From NCBI GenBank assembly GCA_032988165.1, contig JANTQF010000211.1:1-60409 (forward strand): a DNA stretch of 60,409 nt. Direction: 5' to 3'. Shown here in pieces: positions 10,667 to 23,446 of this stretch. The translations under genes were made by a program, and so were the position numbers. The first letter of the stretch is position 1; each line of letters starts with the position of its first letter. Source of the stretch: Emmonsiellopsis sp. PD_33. Taxonomy: Eukaryota > Ascomycota > Eurotiomycetes > Onygenales > Ajellomycetaceae. Under the pieces are notes generated by a model, which saw only the letters and a list, made by a program, of their open reading frames with translations, ran no database searches and was not told where the DNA came from.

Positions 10667-13600
10667 CAAAACAAAGTTTGTCCCAGTTCTTAACTAGTCC
10701 ACCCAATCAACCCGGCGGCCAAACAACCTTAATCCAACGCTCAATCTAGGCCTTCTCATATAGACTAACTACACATTGCACGCTTCGATCAGCCCTACCC
10801 GTAGGATTTTCAAATTGTCCCCTGAGCACTGGCGAGAGTTCCCCGATGGCTTTTAACTAATATTCTTCAGGCCCGACAAATGGCTTTAGTTACCGATGAT
10901 TTAGTTCGGCGAGGTCACTACACACCGATTTTTACGCCACTTATTATACTTGCTGTTTACCTTTGGGCGGTAATATGCTATCCCATGCAAGATGTGTCTT
11001 GTTGCGTTCTGGGCTTCTTCTCAGCCCTCTCAATATTGGGCTGGACGCTTAACCCTAGCTAGTCAAACCCGCGATTCGCCCGTGCTCCGGCTAAATTCAC
11101 ACTCAGAATTAATTCCCACTGCCCTTGATAGTGTTTGGAACGCCTGGCAAGGATACATGCAGAACCAGAAACAATATCGTCATCGAAAAGCCCCTCCATC
11201 TTCCCCCACCTGGAACCTAGAGCATGCTGTGATGCTGTACCACCTCCCGATCCGCCATTGAATTGTAACTATCATCGACCAGTCATATACTATTTAACGG
11301 AGTGACCGAGCTGAAACTATCCTCCAAGCCATTCCGTGGAGCCTGCAATATGTTTATTTCACGTAGTTTGGTAGCTATTACACTAGTTATAGTGGGGTAG
11401 CTAATCATTTATGTCAATATTCTGCAGGTGGAATGAGGGAGGTCCACTCCCTCGTTGCATACAATGCATAACTCCATATAAAAGTACGTATACAACTGAT
11501 GCTGCTAGCAGCATGGTCTAGACCTCTATGAGATAGGTATTCTTGCGGCGTGGGACATGGCTATTATTCCCTTTTTTTGCTTCGACATGGAGGGGTGGGA
11601 TGGGTACTAGTACTAATTAGTAGGGATGCAAACGATGCACAGACTAGATTGATAGGGCTGAAAGTTTGAGGCAACGGAACCGCATGTCATGATGTCAACC
11701 AGCAAGCAAGGCTGACTTGTTGAGCCCCCGCCGAACTGGATTGTATGTGGGGGCACAGGGGCACGCTACTAAAAGCAAGGAAAGTATTTCCGAGATAATT
11801 CGATGGTTCATCACCGATGAGCGGTTGTTTTTATAAGCGATGTGTTTTTACCTTTTAAAGTTTATAAGTTAGTTAAGATCCTGTGAGCATCCCTCAACTA
11901 GTTAACTAAATAACTGGGGACATAAATCTAAGAATAAATAAGCGTTCTCGATTCGAAGATGTTCACAATACTACTCCGTTTCCCACTCCTAAAAATACTG
12001 GCGAAACAGCAAGAGGAATGGGTGAATCATCCAGCCCGATTTCAAGTTTGGGAACCATTTAAATCCCATAGCTTAAATGTCACACTGCTCAATTAATGAA
12101 ACACTGATTCGTCGTCGCATCTTTGCTAGGATTTTTTGACGTAAAAAAGTCTCCACCCCTGCCAAGGCGCGATTCAAATCGCTGCGGAGTAAATACAGAA
12201 GCATCCTAGCTTGGGAGATGGGAGCTAATAATAGGTACTAGTACCTCTGAACTTCGGAAAGAAACAAGAAGTCTTCTGTCAACAATTGGTTCTGTTGGTA
12301 TTTGGGTTGGGGCGTGGACCACTTATGTTGATCACTGAGAGCTAGCTGGCTTCGTGCAATACCACATTTTTCATGTCCAGACGATGGTAATATCTTTATT
12401 TAATCTTATTGGAGTGTGTTCCAGTGTGTAGCATGTTAGATATCGAATGCGAAGAGAAATGTCCCCAGGATACATTTTCGTATGTCACTACGGCTCTAAA
12501 ACATTAAACCTGATCCCGACTTATCAAAACCGAGCAATCCAATGACGAAAACAGTTCGAATTCGCTCCTGACCGGGCCGCATCTCTGTGTGGCATTTGCC
12601 AGGGAAAGGACTGGCCAGAGAAAGTGAAAGTAGCCAATATTTGGATTGACAGGGAACCAATATCGTTTCGTGATTTATGACCACGATCTTCCTATCTTAG
12701 GTTATCGATCCTGTTGGAAAGGTGTTCCCAAAATTGAAACCTTTCTAGCTGGATCGCATCAACAGTGATATATATAGAACCGTGAAATCGAGGAAATAAA
12801 CTAGCCAATCAGCAAGAGCATTGGAAGCAAGTTGAGCAAGTCACCAACCTTTTGCAATGGAGTGGTGGAACCTGGGGTGTACTGTAGTATTTTCCCCCTT
12901 TAGTTAGGGCGCGGCAAGTGGGAAGGCAGGTGTGTATGCTTCCTGTGAACATGTTGTAAATGGTGTATAATTGTTCATGGCAACAGGACCCTTCCCCAAT
13001 GTAAATGCCACCGTCGATCATGTCCCGAATGTAAGGATAGTATCAATCCCATCTTCGTTGAGGGGGCTAAAATTAGTAGCCATCCTCGAGAAAAGGGGCC
13101 GTTTTTGCGGCCGATCTGGCAACAACTTAAATTTGAACCAGTTTGAAAATCACAATCGGCGACTTAAACATCAAGATGCCATTTCAGAGGCTTAAATTAA
13201 ATCCCCTGAAGATTATCTCAAGGAGAAAGTAACCAACCAGTCCATTCCAAGGGTGCCTGGATGCTTTGCAACCCAGACCACAGTGACCAGACAGCAAGGG
13301 GGCCAGTAAGATTTATTACTTGGAGGTATCTCAGTCAACAGGTTTGGCTAGTTCAAACTAACGCAGGTTCAAATACTCCGTACCTATTCTTGTCCAGCCG
13401 CAAATCGGCTATGTTGACGCTTCCAGCAAAACAACTGTCGGGTAGGATTGTTGCATTTTTAGGTTCCGTGACACCACAGGGAGCTGAGAACATGGCAATC
13501 TAGCCGTGTGCGTATCACTGTTGTAATAGTCATACAATAGCCCTAGAATACTCCTTGGTAGTGTGAAGCTGCGAGTGTTGACTTCAATCCAAACGCGCTG

Positions 13601-13703
13601 AATGGGATGGAGACGCCATTGTTAATTAGGGCTAGAACCCCAAAAGGGAATGGGCTGGACAGGCTAACCGGATATGTGGCTAGTGTGCCTTAGTCAGCAA
13701 CCG

Positions 13704-13712
13704 CTGTGGCTG
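13704..13712. repeat. Target-site duplication, left (MULE-1)
   Basis: CTGTGGCTG, identical to 24007-24015 on the other side of the element. A perfect 9-bp duplication is the hallmark of Mutator-type transposition and fixes both ends of the transposon. Confidence 0.9.
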
Positions 13713-13859
13713 GGGTTTGGCTAAATCCACAGCACATTTAGTCTATTCTCACATAATTTTTCCGCGCTAGTCCTAATCAGGAAAATTAAGCAGTCTATTC
13801 TCACATAATGGCTGTGGCACTAAGCCTAATTGAGAAATATAGGTCTATTTCCACACTCC
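13713..13859 (+). repeat. Left terminal inverted repeat of MULE-1
   Basis: Matches the reverse complement of 23859-24006 with scattered, mostly C/T and A/G, differences. It contains two and a half internal sub-repeats of a TCTATTCTCACATAAT box followed by a CTAAGCCTAATT/GTCCTAATC-GGAAA box, probably transposase-binding units. Confidence 0.9.
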
Positions 13860-14149
13860 CATAGGGGGAGGGGGAAGGGAGATTTTCAACATATATTGCT
13901 GGCATCTTCTTTAATTAATCTCTCTATAGATAAGAAAAGATAGGGATAGTGCTATAGACAGGCAAAAAATAGAGGAAAATACATATAGGCAATCATAAGA
14001 TATCAAATATTAAGGGGAATATTAAAAAACAAAGGAAATCTATGAAATCTACCCAGAAATCTCTCAGTTCTGCACATTTTTCATATTTATATTAAAAACA
14101 TTCTACATGCTCTGCATTTAAACATTTTGAACATTCAAATCATTATTCT

Positions 14150-16029
14150 TAACTATAATGAGTGCTCTACCCCCTCTATTCCTACCCTCCTATTTCTGTC
14201 CCTGCAGGCACCTACAGGGACATTCTCTTGCCTGTGTAGGGAGAGGTGCCATCTGATCTACCACCTAATCCACTGCCTAATCTGCTACTTAATTTACTAC
14301 CTATTAATTCCTTTCCAACATCAGATCAACCTGTTCAAATCAAGAAAGAATTCATTCACTTACTGCAACTAAAGCTATTCAAGCTATTTAATTATGTGAA
14401 CATGAGACTATTCACTTCAGCTCATCAACTACTAGATAGTAGTCAATTGGCTCTGAATCTGAGGCATCAAGCATCCAGTGCAGATTGAACTCTTCTACCC
14501 TCAAGTATGTCTCATTAATGAGGTGCTGTTGAATGACATGAGCACAGAAGAGTCTCATGGAGGTTTAAAGGCAGCCTGTATAGAGAGGAAGGCAAGTATC
14601 TACATCTAAATTGAACTGCTTTATAATATTAAGAATTTTATTAAAAGTATAGGATGATATAATAGTTATACAGTCTTTAAATAGTGTTTTTGTATGTCTA
14701 TGGTCACAAGCAATTTTTTTGGTAGCTATCTCACTAAGAATCTCTAAATTTCATATATTAAGATAATAGCATAAATGAAGGATCACATCACCAACATGAG
14801 ATATACTGATATGAGGGAGAACTTTCTTTATTATCTTATAGTAACCCTTTACTCACAATGTTGCAAGATTTTCATAGTAAACTGTTTAGTTGACCCATGC
14901 CATTATGATCTTTTCCTTATGAGGAATTCACTGATTTACTAAATAGTCAATAATGATAGAATAAATGATCTGATATTTGCAGTAAAAAGCCTCCCAGATA
15001 ATAGTATATTTCTCTTTAGTAGCTATATAGAGAAACATTAAGATATCTGCTTCAATAGAGGCATACATTGAGTTAATATGAGTAGTAATGGTAATATCAG
15101 AGAGGTCTTAACATAGAGATTCATCATGTAGGTGTTTTTTAATGAACATCTGGATATTACACTTAACATGTTATATATAGAGCAGGTATTTTATACATGA
15201 TAAAGCATGAAAAGACACTGAGATAAACAAGGAATCTGCATCACTAATGATTGTAGTAGAGTAATAAATTTAGCAGGTTATATAGTATATTTACAGTAGG
15301 TAGTTCAGTAACCATATATACATCTAAGTCATTTTCCTCATGAATGCACCACCTATATAGAATGTGCAATTTATAGACATGCAACTAACTATATTAACCA
15401 TCAGAAGGTTGAAGTGGTTAACCTTATATGTAGCATCTATAAGGATCATCTCAGGGAAATTGTGTAGAAAGGCCAGAGAAGCTTTATAGAAGAAAGTAAT
15501 CTATATAATCTATCATTTAGAGTCTCTAACATTAAAAATAATGAAATTCTCAGTAAAATCTATGAGAGTTGCTTGTATTTAAAGATGCCCAGCCAGGTAT
15601 TGATGTTGTATAATCTGCCACTGATTATGTAGATTCTTCACAGTAATCATGAGATTCCCACTGAATTTATACTATATCAGTATCATCATTTAATAGGCCA
15701 TCAAACTACCCATTAGGTAGCAATTAATTACAGGAAACACCTATTTAATATTATGATATCTGTATAGGGGTAGTGTGATCTCATCTGCAGGGCTATGATT
15801 ATGAGAGAGGTCTACTACCATTAATATTCAGTCTCTATCAAACCTATTAAATTCATTATCACCACTGTAGTTATAGAGATATAGGGCAAACAGGCAGCTT
15901 ATCTTGCATATTGACATGTGAGATCTTTTAACCTGACAGCCATTAATTGCCAGTGCTATATATTTTGATTGATAAGTGCCATCCCTATCATACTGTAGGT
16001 AAACAGTCTGCTCAGTTATTCAAATCTGG
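14150..16029 (-). pseudogene. MULE-1 transposase, main part (decayed)
   Basis: Reading the minus strand downwards from 16,029 gives a DNA-binding-like segment (TVYLQYDRDGTYQSKY near 16010-15955 and NGCQVKRSHM), then the MULE catalytic block FPEMILIDATYKVNHFNLL (about 15470-15415), a WEAFYCKYQ segment, and the family block corresponding to ATSRVEG near 14,850, where the Ser and Arg codons have become TTG and TGA. More than ten stop codons interrupt the frame, typically at sites expected to be CGA, CAG/CAA or TGG. Catalytic function is lost. The C-terminal limit is uncertain because similarity fades below about 14,400. The N-terminus lies beyond the nested Gypsy at 23447-23745. Confidence 0.8.
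16025..16029. repeat. Target-site duplication, left (Gypsy)
   Basis: TCTGG, repeated at 23442-23446 directly after the right LTR. Five base pairs is typical for Ty3/Gypsy integrases. The restored sequence AATCTGGTCAAG matches the uninterrupted second MULE (AATCTAGTCAAG near 50070), confirming the insertion point. Confidence 0.88.
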
Positions 16030-16326
16030 TATGAGGATGTAGGCTGAATAGATGATGTGAGGAGCTCAATAGGAGAAATAGATTGAATATAGATATAGCT
16101 AAGGTTAAAGGTAGAGTACCTAAAGGAAAGTAATTAATTACTGAGGTTTCTATATATAGGAACCTTAGTAAAGGTATATATACAATTATGTGATAACATA
16201 AGAAATGACTAAGCAAGGAGTGAGCATGGGGTGTTGACATAAGAGATGGATATACTCCAGGCACATAGTATAGTTGATATATGCTAGGCATAGTAATAAT
16301 AAGAAGGCACACACTTGCACATGATA
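16030..16326 (-). repeat. Left LTR (3' LTR in element orientation)
   Basis: 297 bp, aligned without gaps to 23145-23441. I score roughly three dozen differences, and each is a transition. No transversion or indel was seen. Confidence 0.92.
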
Positions 16327-18249
16327 ATTACCCCTCCTTTTCTTATATTACTGTCCTCAGTGATTTAGCATCATTATGCTTATGAGTAGTAGCCTCTTTT
16401 GGAGGTAGCATGGAGTGGCATAGGTCAGTTTCATAGTGTTATTCAGATGTATAAGCCTTAGAATGTCTTATTTATGTTAGTTGAGCTCAGGGCATCTTGT
16501 GTATACACTGTGAGGCAGTTGCAAGTTGTGCATGTCTATATAAGCTACAGGCTGATTATGCAAGCACATTGTTACTAGAAGTGCATTGTGTAAATACTTT
16601 ATTATCTAGGGCTCCAGGGGAATCCTAATTTGAGTGTTATATCAATTCATTGCTATAGGGAAGTACAAGGAGTATACTTCTTCAAGTTAGAGTCTCTCCC
16701 ACTTTTTCTTCTTCTATAATCCTTAAAATACTTTTTGTGTTTAGAAGCCTGCTGCTGCTCATACTATTTCATTGCTTTTTTCAATCATTTCTTTATTAAT
16801 ATTAACTTTTGTGTCATATCATCTGTGTCTGTACCTTCTTCTCACACTACTAAGTGTGCTGCATTTCATGCTATTATGGCCTAATATTAGATTCACTATC
16901 AGCCTAATTTCATGTAAGTCTTTCAAGCTAATAATGCATGTGACTGGGGAAATATACTGATAGCTTACATAGCTGAATTCTCTATGCTTGCTATCTTGAG
17001 CAGCAGAAATGGGTGTCCATGGACCCCACTAAGTGATGTTGCCTGGCCCTGGGTGCCTGCATCTACTGTGCACCTTGTGTGTGCATGCACAAGTCTTATG
17101 TGCTGGTAAGTCTAAGTGTGGAGCAGTTTTTTCCATGTCATATATTCCCCAAGCTTAAATTGAAAGGCTAACCATATGATTAGCTCTCTACCTCCCCTGA
17201 ACTTGACTGTCTGATGGTGCTTTAAGTGCATATATACCTATCTTAGGAGCTGAGTCTTCCTTAGGAGGAAGAGAAGAAGGAACTTTAATAGCTGATGAAA
17301 CAGCTATTAACTTCCTACAAGAAGGCATGTCACAAGCAAGCTCATGATACTGCTCTTGTGGGAGGAGAGTTGCACTGTCACTGCAAGGCAATATCTCTTG
17401 CCTTCAAGGCCCTGAAGGATGAGGAAGAGGAGGAGGAGAAATAGAGAGAGGATAAGAAGAAGGAGGAGGAGGATTTGAGTAATAAGTAGAGCAGTGAGTA
17501 CATAATGCATAACTTCATGAGCTTAGAGCTTGGGGAGGTCAGAACCCTGCAGCCTCTTGTGGGAATTATTATTTCTGTGGGGGGTGGGGATGATGAGGAG
17601 GTTTGAGGGGGGATTAAGGAGGAGGAGGAGGAGTTTAAAGGGTTTTCAGACTGAGTTCTTATTTATGATGTGCTGCTGAGGTGTTTCCTTTATCATTTTA
17701 GATATTTAGAGTAATAGAGTTGGGTCTGCTGTTTCATGAGATAGAAGGTGAGTTTGCCTTAATTATGGAATAGGCCTCCTGTTGTGAGCAAGTTACTGAG
17801 TATGCAAGAGATATGAAGGTGTGTGTATGGAGTGTCTAGTTAGTATTTCCTTTTCTTTTTGAATCTAAGAAGGCCTATAGGTGGATTCTATGATTTTGAA
17901 ACTTTGCTGTCTATTTCCCTTGATGCTTTCTAGTGGTGTGGCAAGTTCCAAGCTTATTATGTGCTAAAATTTGTGCACAGATCTTCTTAGATGCAGAAAA
18001 TGAGCCTAGATCTTGTTGGATGCTTCTATCTCTACTATAAGTACTTTCCAGTGGTTTGATTTTCTTGCTGCTGAGCTTCTTGTTCTTGAAATATCTTAAA
18101 TGCTTCTATGATATTGATATTTTCCTCTAATTTTTAAGTATTACCTGCAGGACCTCATTCAAGTCAGCAGACAAGATATTCATTCTCTTTCCACTTTATC
18201 TTCCTAGTTTTTAATATTATTTTAATCTTGTATTTCTCTTTTCCATCAA

Positions 18250-21200
18250 CAAGATCTAAACCTGGTTCTAGTAAGGCTCCATCCTGGCAAATATACTTCT
18301 CAAGCAGGGAGATGTGAAAAACAGAGTGTATACTATGAAAAGATGGGGGTATTTCAAGGCAGTAGGCTTGAGAGCTAATTCTCTGGAGAATTTTGAATGG
18401 TTCAACATACTTATGATTAAGTTTTCATACAGGTTGAATCATTTAAAAGTTCTTTGCATTGAGGGTGACATACTCTCTCACATTAAAGGACTTAGGAAGG
18501 TGTTTTGAATCATAGTAGGCTTTTTATACATCTCATACTTTTTGTAGGTTGACTTTGAGCTCAGAGTGTGCCTTGACCATTCATTTTAGCTAATCCATGG
18601 CATGAGTGGCTACAGGTTGAGATGCATGATTGATATTAATCTGGAGCTTCAGGTGGTATCTCATGAGTACTTCTGTAGGTACTTAACCAGTGGAACTATA
18701 TTAGGAGGAGTTATAGATAAATTGTGCTAATAGAAGCCATCTTGTCCAGTCATCTTAATGAAAATTAATAAAATAGTAGAGATAGTGCTTTAGAGTTTGA
18801 TTCTGATGTTCTGTCTGACCATCTATTTGAGGGTGAAAGGCTGTGGAAAGTTTGCATCAGGTGCTAATAATATAGCAGAAGATTAACTAATATTAGCTTG
18901 TAAAAAGTGATCCCCAGTCAGAGATGTGGTGTTTTGGTACACCATAAGTATAATAGAATTAGGCATATATGACTTTGGCTAGTTCTTTGGCAGTAATATC
19001 CTTCATGCATGGGATATAGAGTGTGAATTTTGTATAGATGTTGCAAAGAATAAGTATGACATTATATGTCTGTTCAAGAAAGTTTGAAGCTGGAAGGTCA
19101 GTGATGAAGTTCATTATAATAGATTTAAATGGTTGAGAGGGTATAGGTATGATTCTCATTTCTCTAAAAGGTTTATAATGCTTAGGTTTGATATGCTAAC
19201 AAACATCACAGGTTTAAATATAGTTTGAAACATCCTTGGAAAGTCCATACCAGAAGTATTTGTCTTGAATGCTTTCTATAGACCATTTGATATTAAAATA
19301 TCCCCCTTGAGAGTCATCATGATTGATACAGAGGATTTCATTAATGAGTGCTTGATCTTTAGGTATATATACTCTATTATTAGCTTGGAGGATGTTATCT
19401 GTCTTCAGGATTTATAGTATGCTTTCTTCTGTAAATACCCCTTTTTCCTGCACCTATATCTTGATCTTTTGTACTACAATGTCAAGGTTCTGCATGTGCT
19501 GGAGTAGAGAGGTGAGGGACTCAGAAAGTTCAGAGTAGGTAGAGTCTATAGTCATTGCCTTGTTAATAATAATATAGAGCATGTAGGGATAGTAGGCTAA
19601 GCATGAAGTGCTGTTAATGTTGCTAGATGAGCATGGGGTGTCATCAGTGCTGTCAGATAAGCACATGATACACAGGTAAAGAGAAGATGCAGTTAGTAGC
19701 TTGATTGTTGAATGAGCATCTTACTCATTTAGTGATGATAATTAAGCCTCTTACTCATTGTTATAGGTCTAAATGTAGTTTATAATAGGTAAAAGTTCTT
19801 TATGAGAGTCAAAGTCTCAGCCTAGTGCAACACCATGTTATAGCTTTTATTACAGGGTTGATAAGAGGATTTCCCTATAAAATGCATCATTATAATCTGC
19901 ATGGCAACTCAGACTGTCTGTGGGGTTGTTTTTTCCTGAGTAGTACAGTAAGATAAAATTATAAGCACTGAGTATCTCCACCTATCTGGTCTGATATCTG
20001 TTAAGCACTTTAGTCATCATAAAGTACTGTAGATTTGTATGATCAGATCAGACTTGTACTGGATACTAGCTTCTCTTCAGATAGTATCTTCAATGCTTAA
20101 AAGCTATAATAATAGCTAAGAGCTTCTTATTATGAGTATCATATCATATTTCAGCATTAATGAGCTTGTAAGACTAGTAAGCCACTGGGTGCTATAGACT
20201 ATCATCTTAGAGCTGAGATATGATTACAGCTACTGTATATATTAAAGTATCAGGCTCAATCTGGGTGCATCATGCAGGATTAAAATGCACTAGAAGTGGT
20301 GCTGAAGTGAAATACTTCTTAAGCTTGTAGAATGTACTTTCAGTGTTTCTCATTCAGAGAAAAGTAGGTTTCTTCTCATCTTTTTTCATTTCTTTTGTTA
20401 GGTTAAATAAGGCACCAGTAATGTAGGAATAGGCTTTGATGAAGTACCTATAGAAGTTGGTGAATCCCAGAAAAAACTATACTTCCTTAATAGATGTTGA
20501 TATAAGCTATTTTATTATGATAGTAATCTATTCTGGTTCTATTTTAATACCATCTAGCCCTACAATAAAATCAAGAAAAGAGACTTTTTAGGTAGCAAAC
20601 TCACACTTGCTGTGCTTTATATATAGGTGGGTACACTCTAAGCACTTTAAGATCTATTGAATATATTCTCAGTGCTTCTTCATGTTGTTAGAATATATAA
20701 GGATATCATCAAGGTAGACTACATAATATATGTTAAGGAGGTTGGAAAGAGCACTATTAATGTATGCCTGGAAGATAGCAGGAGCATTTGAGAGGCTCAT
20801 AGGCATGATCACAAATTCAAAATGGCCATATTAAGTGTGAAATGCAGTTTTTCAATGATCTCAGAGTGCAATCAGTATGTAGTAGTATACATCCTGCAGA
20901 TCCATCTTGATGAAAACCTTTGCATCAGATAGGCAGTCCAACATCTCACTAATAAGTAGTAGGGGATACTAGTTCTTAATTGTGATATAGTTAAGGTTAC
21001 AGTAGTCAACATATAGTTATAATTCATCATCTTTTTTTAGTACAAAGAGGATTGGTGCTTCTACTAGGCTCTTAGAAGGTTGGATCCATTCTTTAGCTAA
21101 TGATGCATTTATGAATTTCTGAAGCACTCTGAGCTTGACTTTGAAGAGGGAATAAATGGGTATAAAGGGAGGATTAATGCCAGGTTAAAGGTTGATATGG

Positions 21201-21800
21201 TATTTAGTCTCTGTTGGTATAAGTACACTGAAAGTAGCTTGTTCTGAGAAAAGATGCATAAAAGGCTCAATATAATCTAATAAATCAGATGGAAGATCTA
21301 TATATGCACCTGTAGTTGCAGCTGACACTTTAATTTTAAATGCATCACTTTATGCTAATATGATAGTTACTAAATTGGCTTTAACTCTAGCAAGTATCTC
21401 ACCCATAGCTTCTTCAGCTAAGATTTTCTCAAACTTTAACTCAGGTGTGTCATTCTGTAGGATAAACTCACCATTTTGCCAATTAATAAGTGAATTAACT
21501 TTAACTAGCCAGGGGAAACCAAGAATCATATCATAGATAGTAAGCTTGATTGCATGGAAGGGTTACTGGATGCTGACATTATAATCTAGTTGATTAATCA
21601 CATTAATAATTAGATTGTGCTCTCTAAATGATCTGATCATGTGATCATCAACTGCCTCTACTATGTGTAGGTCATACATAGTGGGCTCTAAACTATTTAT
21701 CTTTGCTCAGAATTCATTAATGAAGTTCACTTCTACTCCAGAGTCCACTAAGGTAAGGATTTACTTTAGGTTCAAAGAAGTGTTAATCTTTACTGGAATG
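18250..21800 (-). pseudogene. Gypsy pol: protease, RT, RNase H, integrase (decayed)
   Basis: Reading from high to low coordinates, the protease shows VDSGVEVNFINEF near 21760-21715 (the active D-S-G) and a downstream ILGFPWL segment. Reverse transcriptase carries the VYLDDI box at 20719-20702 in place of YxDD. RNase H has the HTNLQYFM segment near 20050 and NHWQ-type residues lost to stops. Integrase has the zinc-binding half CDVCxxIKPKHYKPF near 19220-19170, the core MNFITDLPASN segment at about 19115-19085, and a tail with KYVGPFKIL-like and IHSVFHISLLEKY segments near 18,430-18,290, which is the integrase C-terminal/chromodomain linker. Many in-frame stops are present, mostly TAG, TAA and TGA at positions expected to be Gln, Trp or Arg. 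Confidence 0.88.
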
Positions 21801-21884
21801 ATGAATGATAGATGGCTCTTGTGTCAGCTTTAAGGAAGAGTTTAGGTAGCCATTATGAGCTTAATAGTATATCTTAATTGTTTT

Positions 21885-22900
21885 TTGATGTAGGGTCTGC
21901 ATCCCAGGTGCAAGCTTTACACTCCTCAGTGATGTGACCTAGATAGGCTTTGTGAAAGTCACATCACTTCTTGTTGGAGGAGTCTTACTTAATCTTATTC
22001 TAGTTATCTTACTTGCATTTTCTTGTATGGGATGGTGTACTGTCAGCTTCTGAATTGATGGAAGAGGGACTATTCTTAGATTTAGACTTCTCTTTAATGC
22101 ATTTAATGCATTTCAGAAGGTTTTATTCTGTAATTACCAATCTGTTTATAACTGCATTATAGTCCATATCTTCCATCTTATTTGTATATTTATCAAATTT
22201 GTGCCAGACTTCAGGGAGAACCTTCATATAGAGGTGGCTCTTCCTGTAGTAGTCATTATAGGAGTATTATAAACATTCTTCTACTATCTGTAGTACCACT
22301 GCAAACTCATACACACTTTACACTTCTTACTATTCCATCTTAAAATATTATACTTCTGAGTCACAGAAGGATTTATCTGGGTTGGTAACTTATTTCTGCA
22401 TTCAGTCCAGCAAGTAGGTTCAAAAAGGAAGTGTTTCTATGCTTCTTATATACTAATATCAATACTTTTGAATGTCATCATCAAAATGAGTAACTACTTT
22501 AATGATTTTTTGATGGTCTGCTGTATTGAAATAGACTAGATCACTAGCATAATAGATAATGATAGCTGTTGTAAAGGTCTCTAACTTCTTCATATTATAG
22601 GCCCAAAACTTTTCAACTTCTTTATGTGGATTGCATGAAGTCATACCTGAGTCATTCAGCTTTTCTTGCCAGAGTGGAACTTGGCTCAGGAGGGGCCATA
22701 CATTTCCAGTGGATGTCTGGGTTTGTCCTATATTTGCTGTGTTTGGTTGAAGGGGAAGAGACTCTCCCAACACAGAATGAGAAGGTATTTAAGCTCAGAA
22801 CTCATTAAGGGTAGAGATTTGAGCTCAGAGTTTATTTACAGCCACTTGGAGTGCTGCATGCTCATCCTGGAGGTATTAAAGTTCCTATTTTACTTTAAAG
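21885..22900 (-). pseudogene. Gypsy gag (decayed)
   Basis: The longest open piece is 22773-22459 on the minus strand (104 codons, containing PLWQEKLNDSGMTSCNPHKE). A zinc-knuckle-like segment CDFHKAYLGHITEEC lies near 21960-21910; the second ligand position reads His rather than Cys. The position directly after the 5' LTR side and before the protease supports the gag assignment. It is not functional as it stands. Confidence 0.65.
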
Positions 22901-23144
22901 GTAATGATCTCAGTAATGAGGCATTCAGACTTGGCCTGGATCTCTACAGCTAATTAGGGTGAGAGAGGCTTCAAAGGAGGGGTACTCTCACAGCTGAAAG
23001 ATAGATTTTGAGCTGAAGGCATTTTTTATCCTTCTGTCTGAGTAGTAGGTATAGTAGAAGTGTCTCAATTTTTCTTAGAAGAGATTATAGTGAAATGTGA
23101 AATTAGCTTAATAGACTGTCTCTTAAAGTAGAGTAATTAGAAAC

Positions 23145-23441
23145 TGTGAGGGTGTAGGTCAAATAAACAATGTGAGGAGCTTAATAGGAGAAATAGATTA
23201 AATATAGATATAGCTAAGGTTGAAGGTAGGGTACCTGAAGGAAAGTAACTAATCACTGAGGTTTCTATATGTAGGAACCTCAGTAAAGGTATATATATAA
23301 TTGTGTAATAACATAAGAAATGACTAAGCAAGGAGTAAGCATGGGGTGTTGACATAAGAGATGAATATACTCCAGGTGCATAGCATAGTTAATATGTGCT
23401 AGGCATGGTGATGATAAGGAGGTGCACACTTGCACATGACA
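23145..23441 (-). repeat. Right LTR (5' LTR in element orientation)
   Basis: 297 bp, keeps intact TG...CA ends (TGTGAGG at the low-coordinate side, CATGACA at the high side). Transcription of the element would start here and run leftwards. Confidence 0.92.
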
Positions 23442-23446
23442 TCTGG
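23442..23446. repeat. Target-site duplication, right (Gypsy)
   Basis: TCTGG, same as 16025-16029. Confidence 0.88.

Larger units (their letters stand above)
9527..13703. other. Gene-free region of normal base composition
   Basis: 4.2 kb after CK2 beta with no frame showing family signatures or spliceable coding structure on either strand. It contains a C/T-rich 3' flank (9680-9800), a TACC tetranucleotide repeat (9888-9911), several copies of TAACTAGTTAAC-like words and scattered small frames below 90 codons. CpG is present throughout, so this is not part of the decayed transposon block that follows. It may hold long untranslated regions or non-coding transcripts. Confidence 0.5.
16030..23441 (-). 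mobile_element. Ty3/Gypsy LTR retrotransposon nested in MULE-1
   Basis: 7412 bp with 297-bp LTRs at both ends, TG...CA termini (the left copy now reads TA at its start) and 5-bp duplications. Internal domains, read on the minus strand, run gag, zinc-knuckle-like, protease, reverse transcriptase, RNase H, zinc-binding and core integrase, and an integrase C-terminal/chromodomain-type segment. This is the order of Ty3/Gypsy, and the integrase tail resembles fungal chromoviruses. All frames are broken, so it cannot move on its own. Confidence 0.93.

Noticed and set aside
12165..12190. GATTCAAATC as a possible tRNA T-arm
   Set aside because: The word is a short palindrome and the surrounding bases cannot form a cloverleaf.
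14127..14372. Plus-strand frames in MULE-1 (14127-14488)
   Set aside because: Chance frames in AT-rich DNA opposite the decayed transposase; no motif.
22626..22953. Plus-strand frames of 60-95 codons in the Gypsy gag region
   Set aside because: Antisense to gag.
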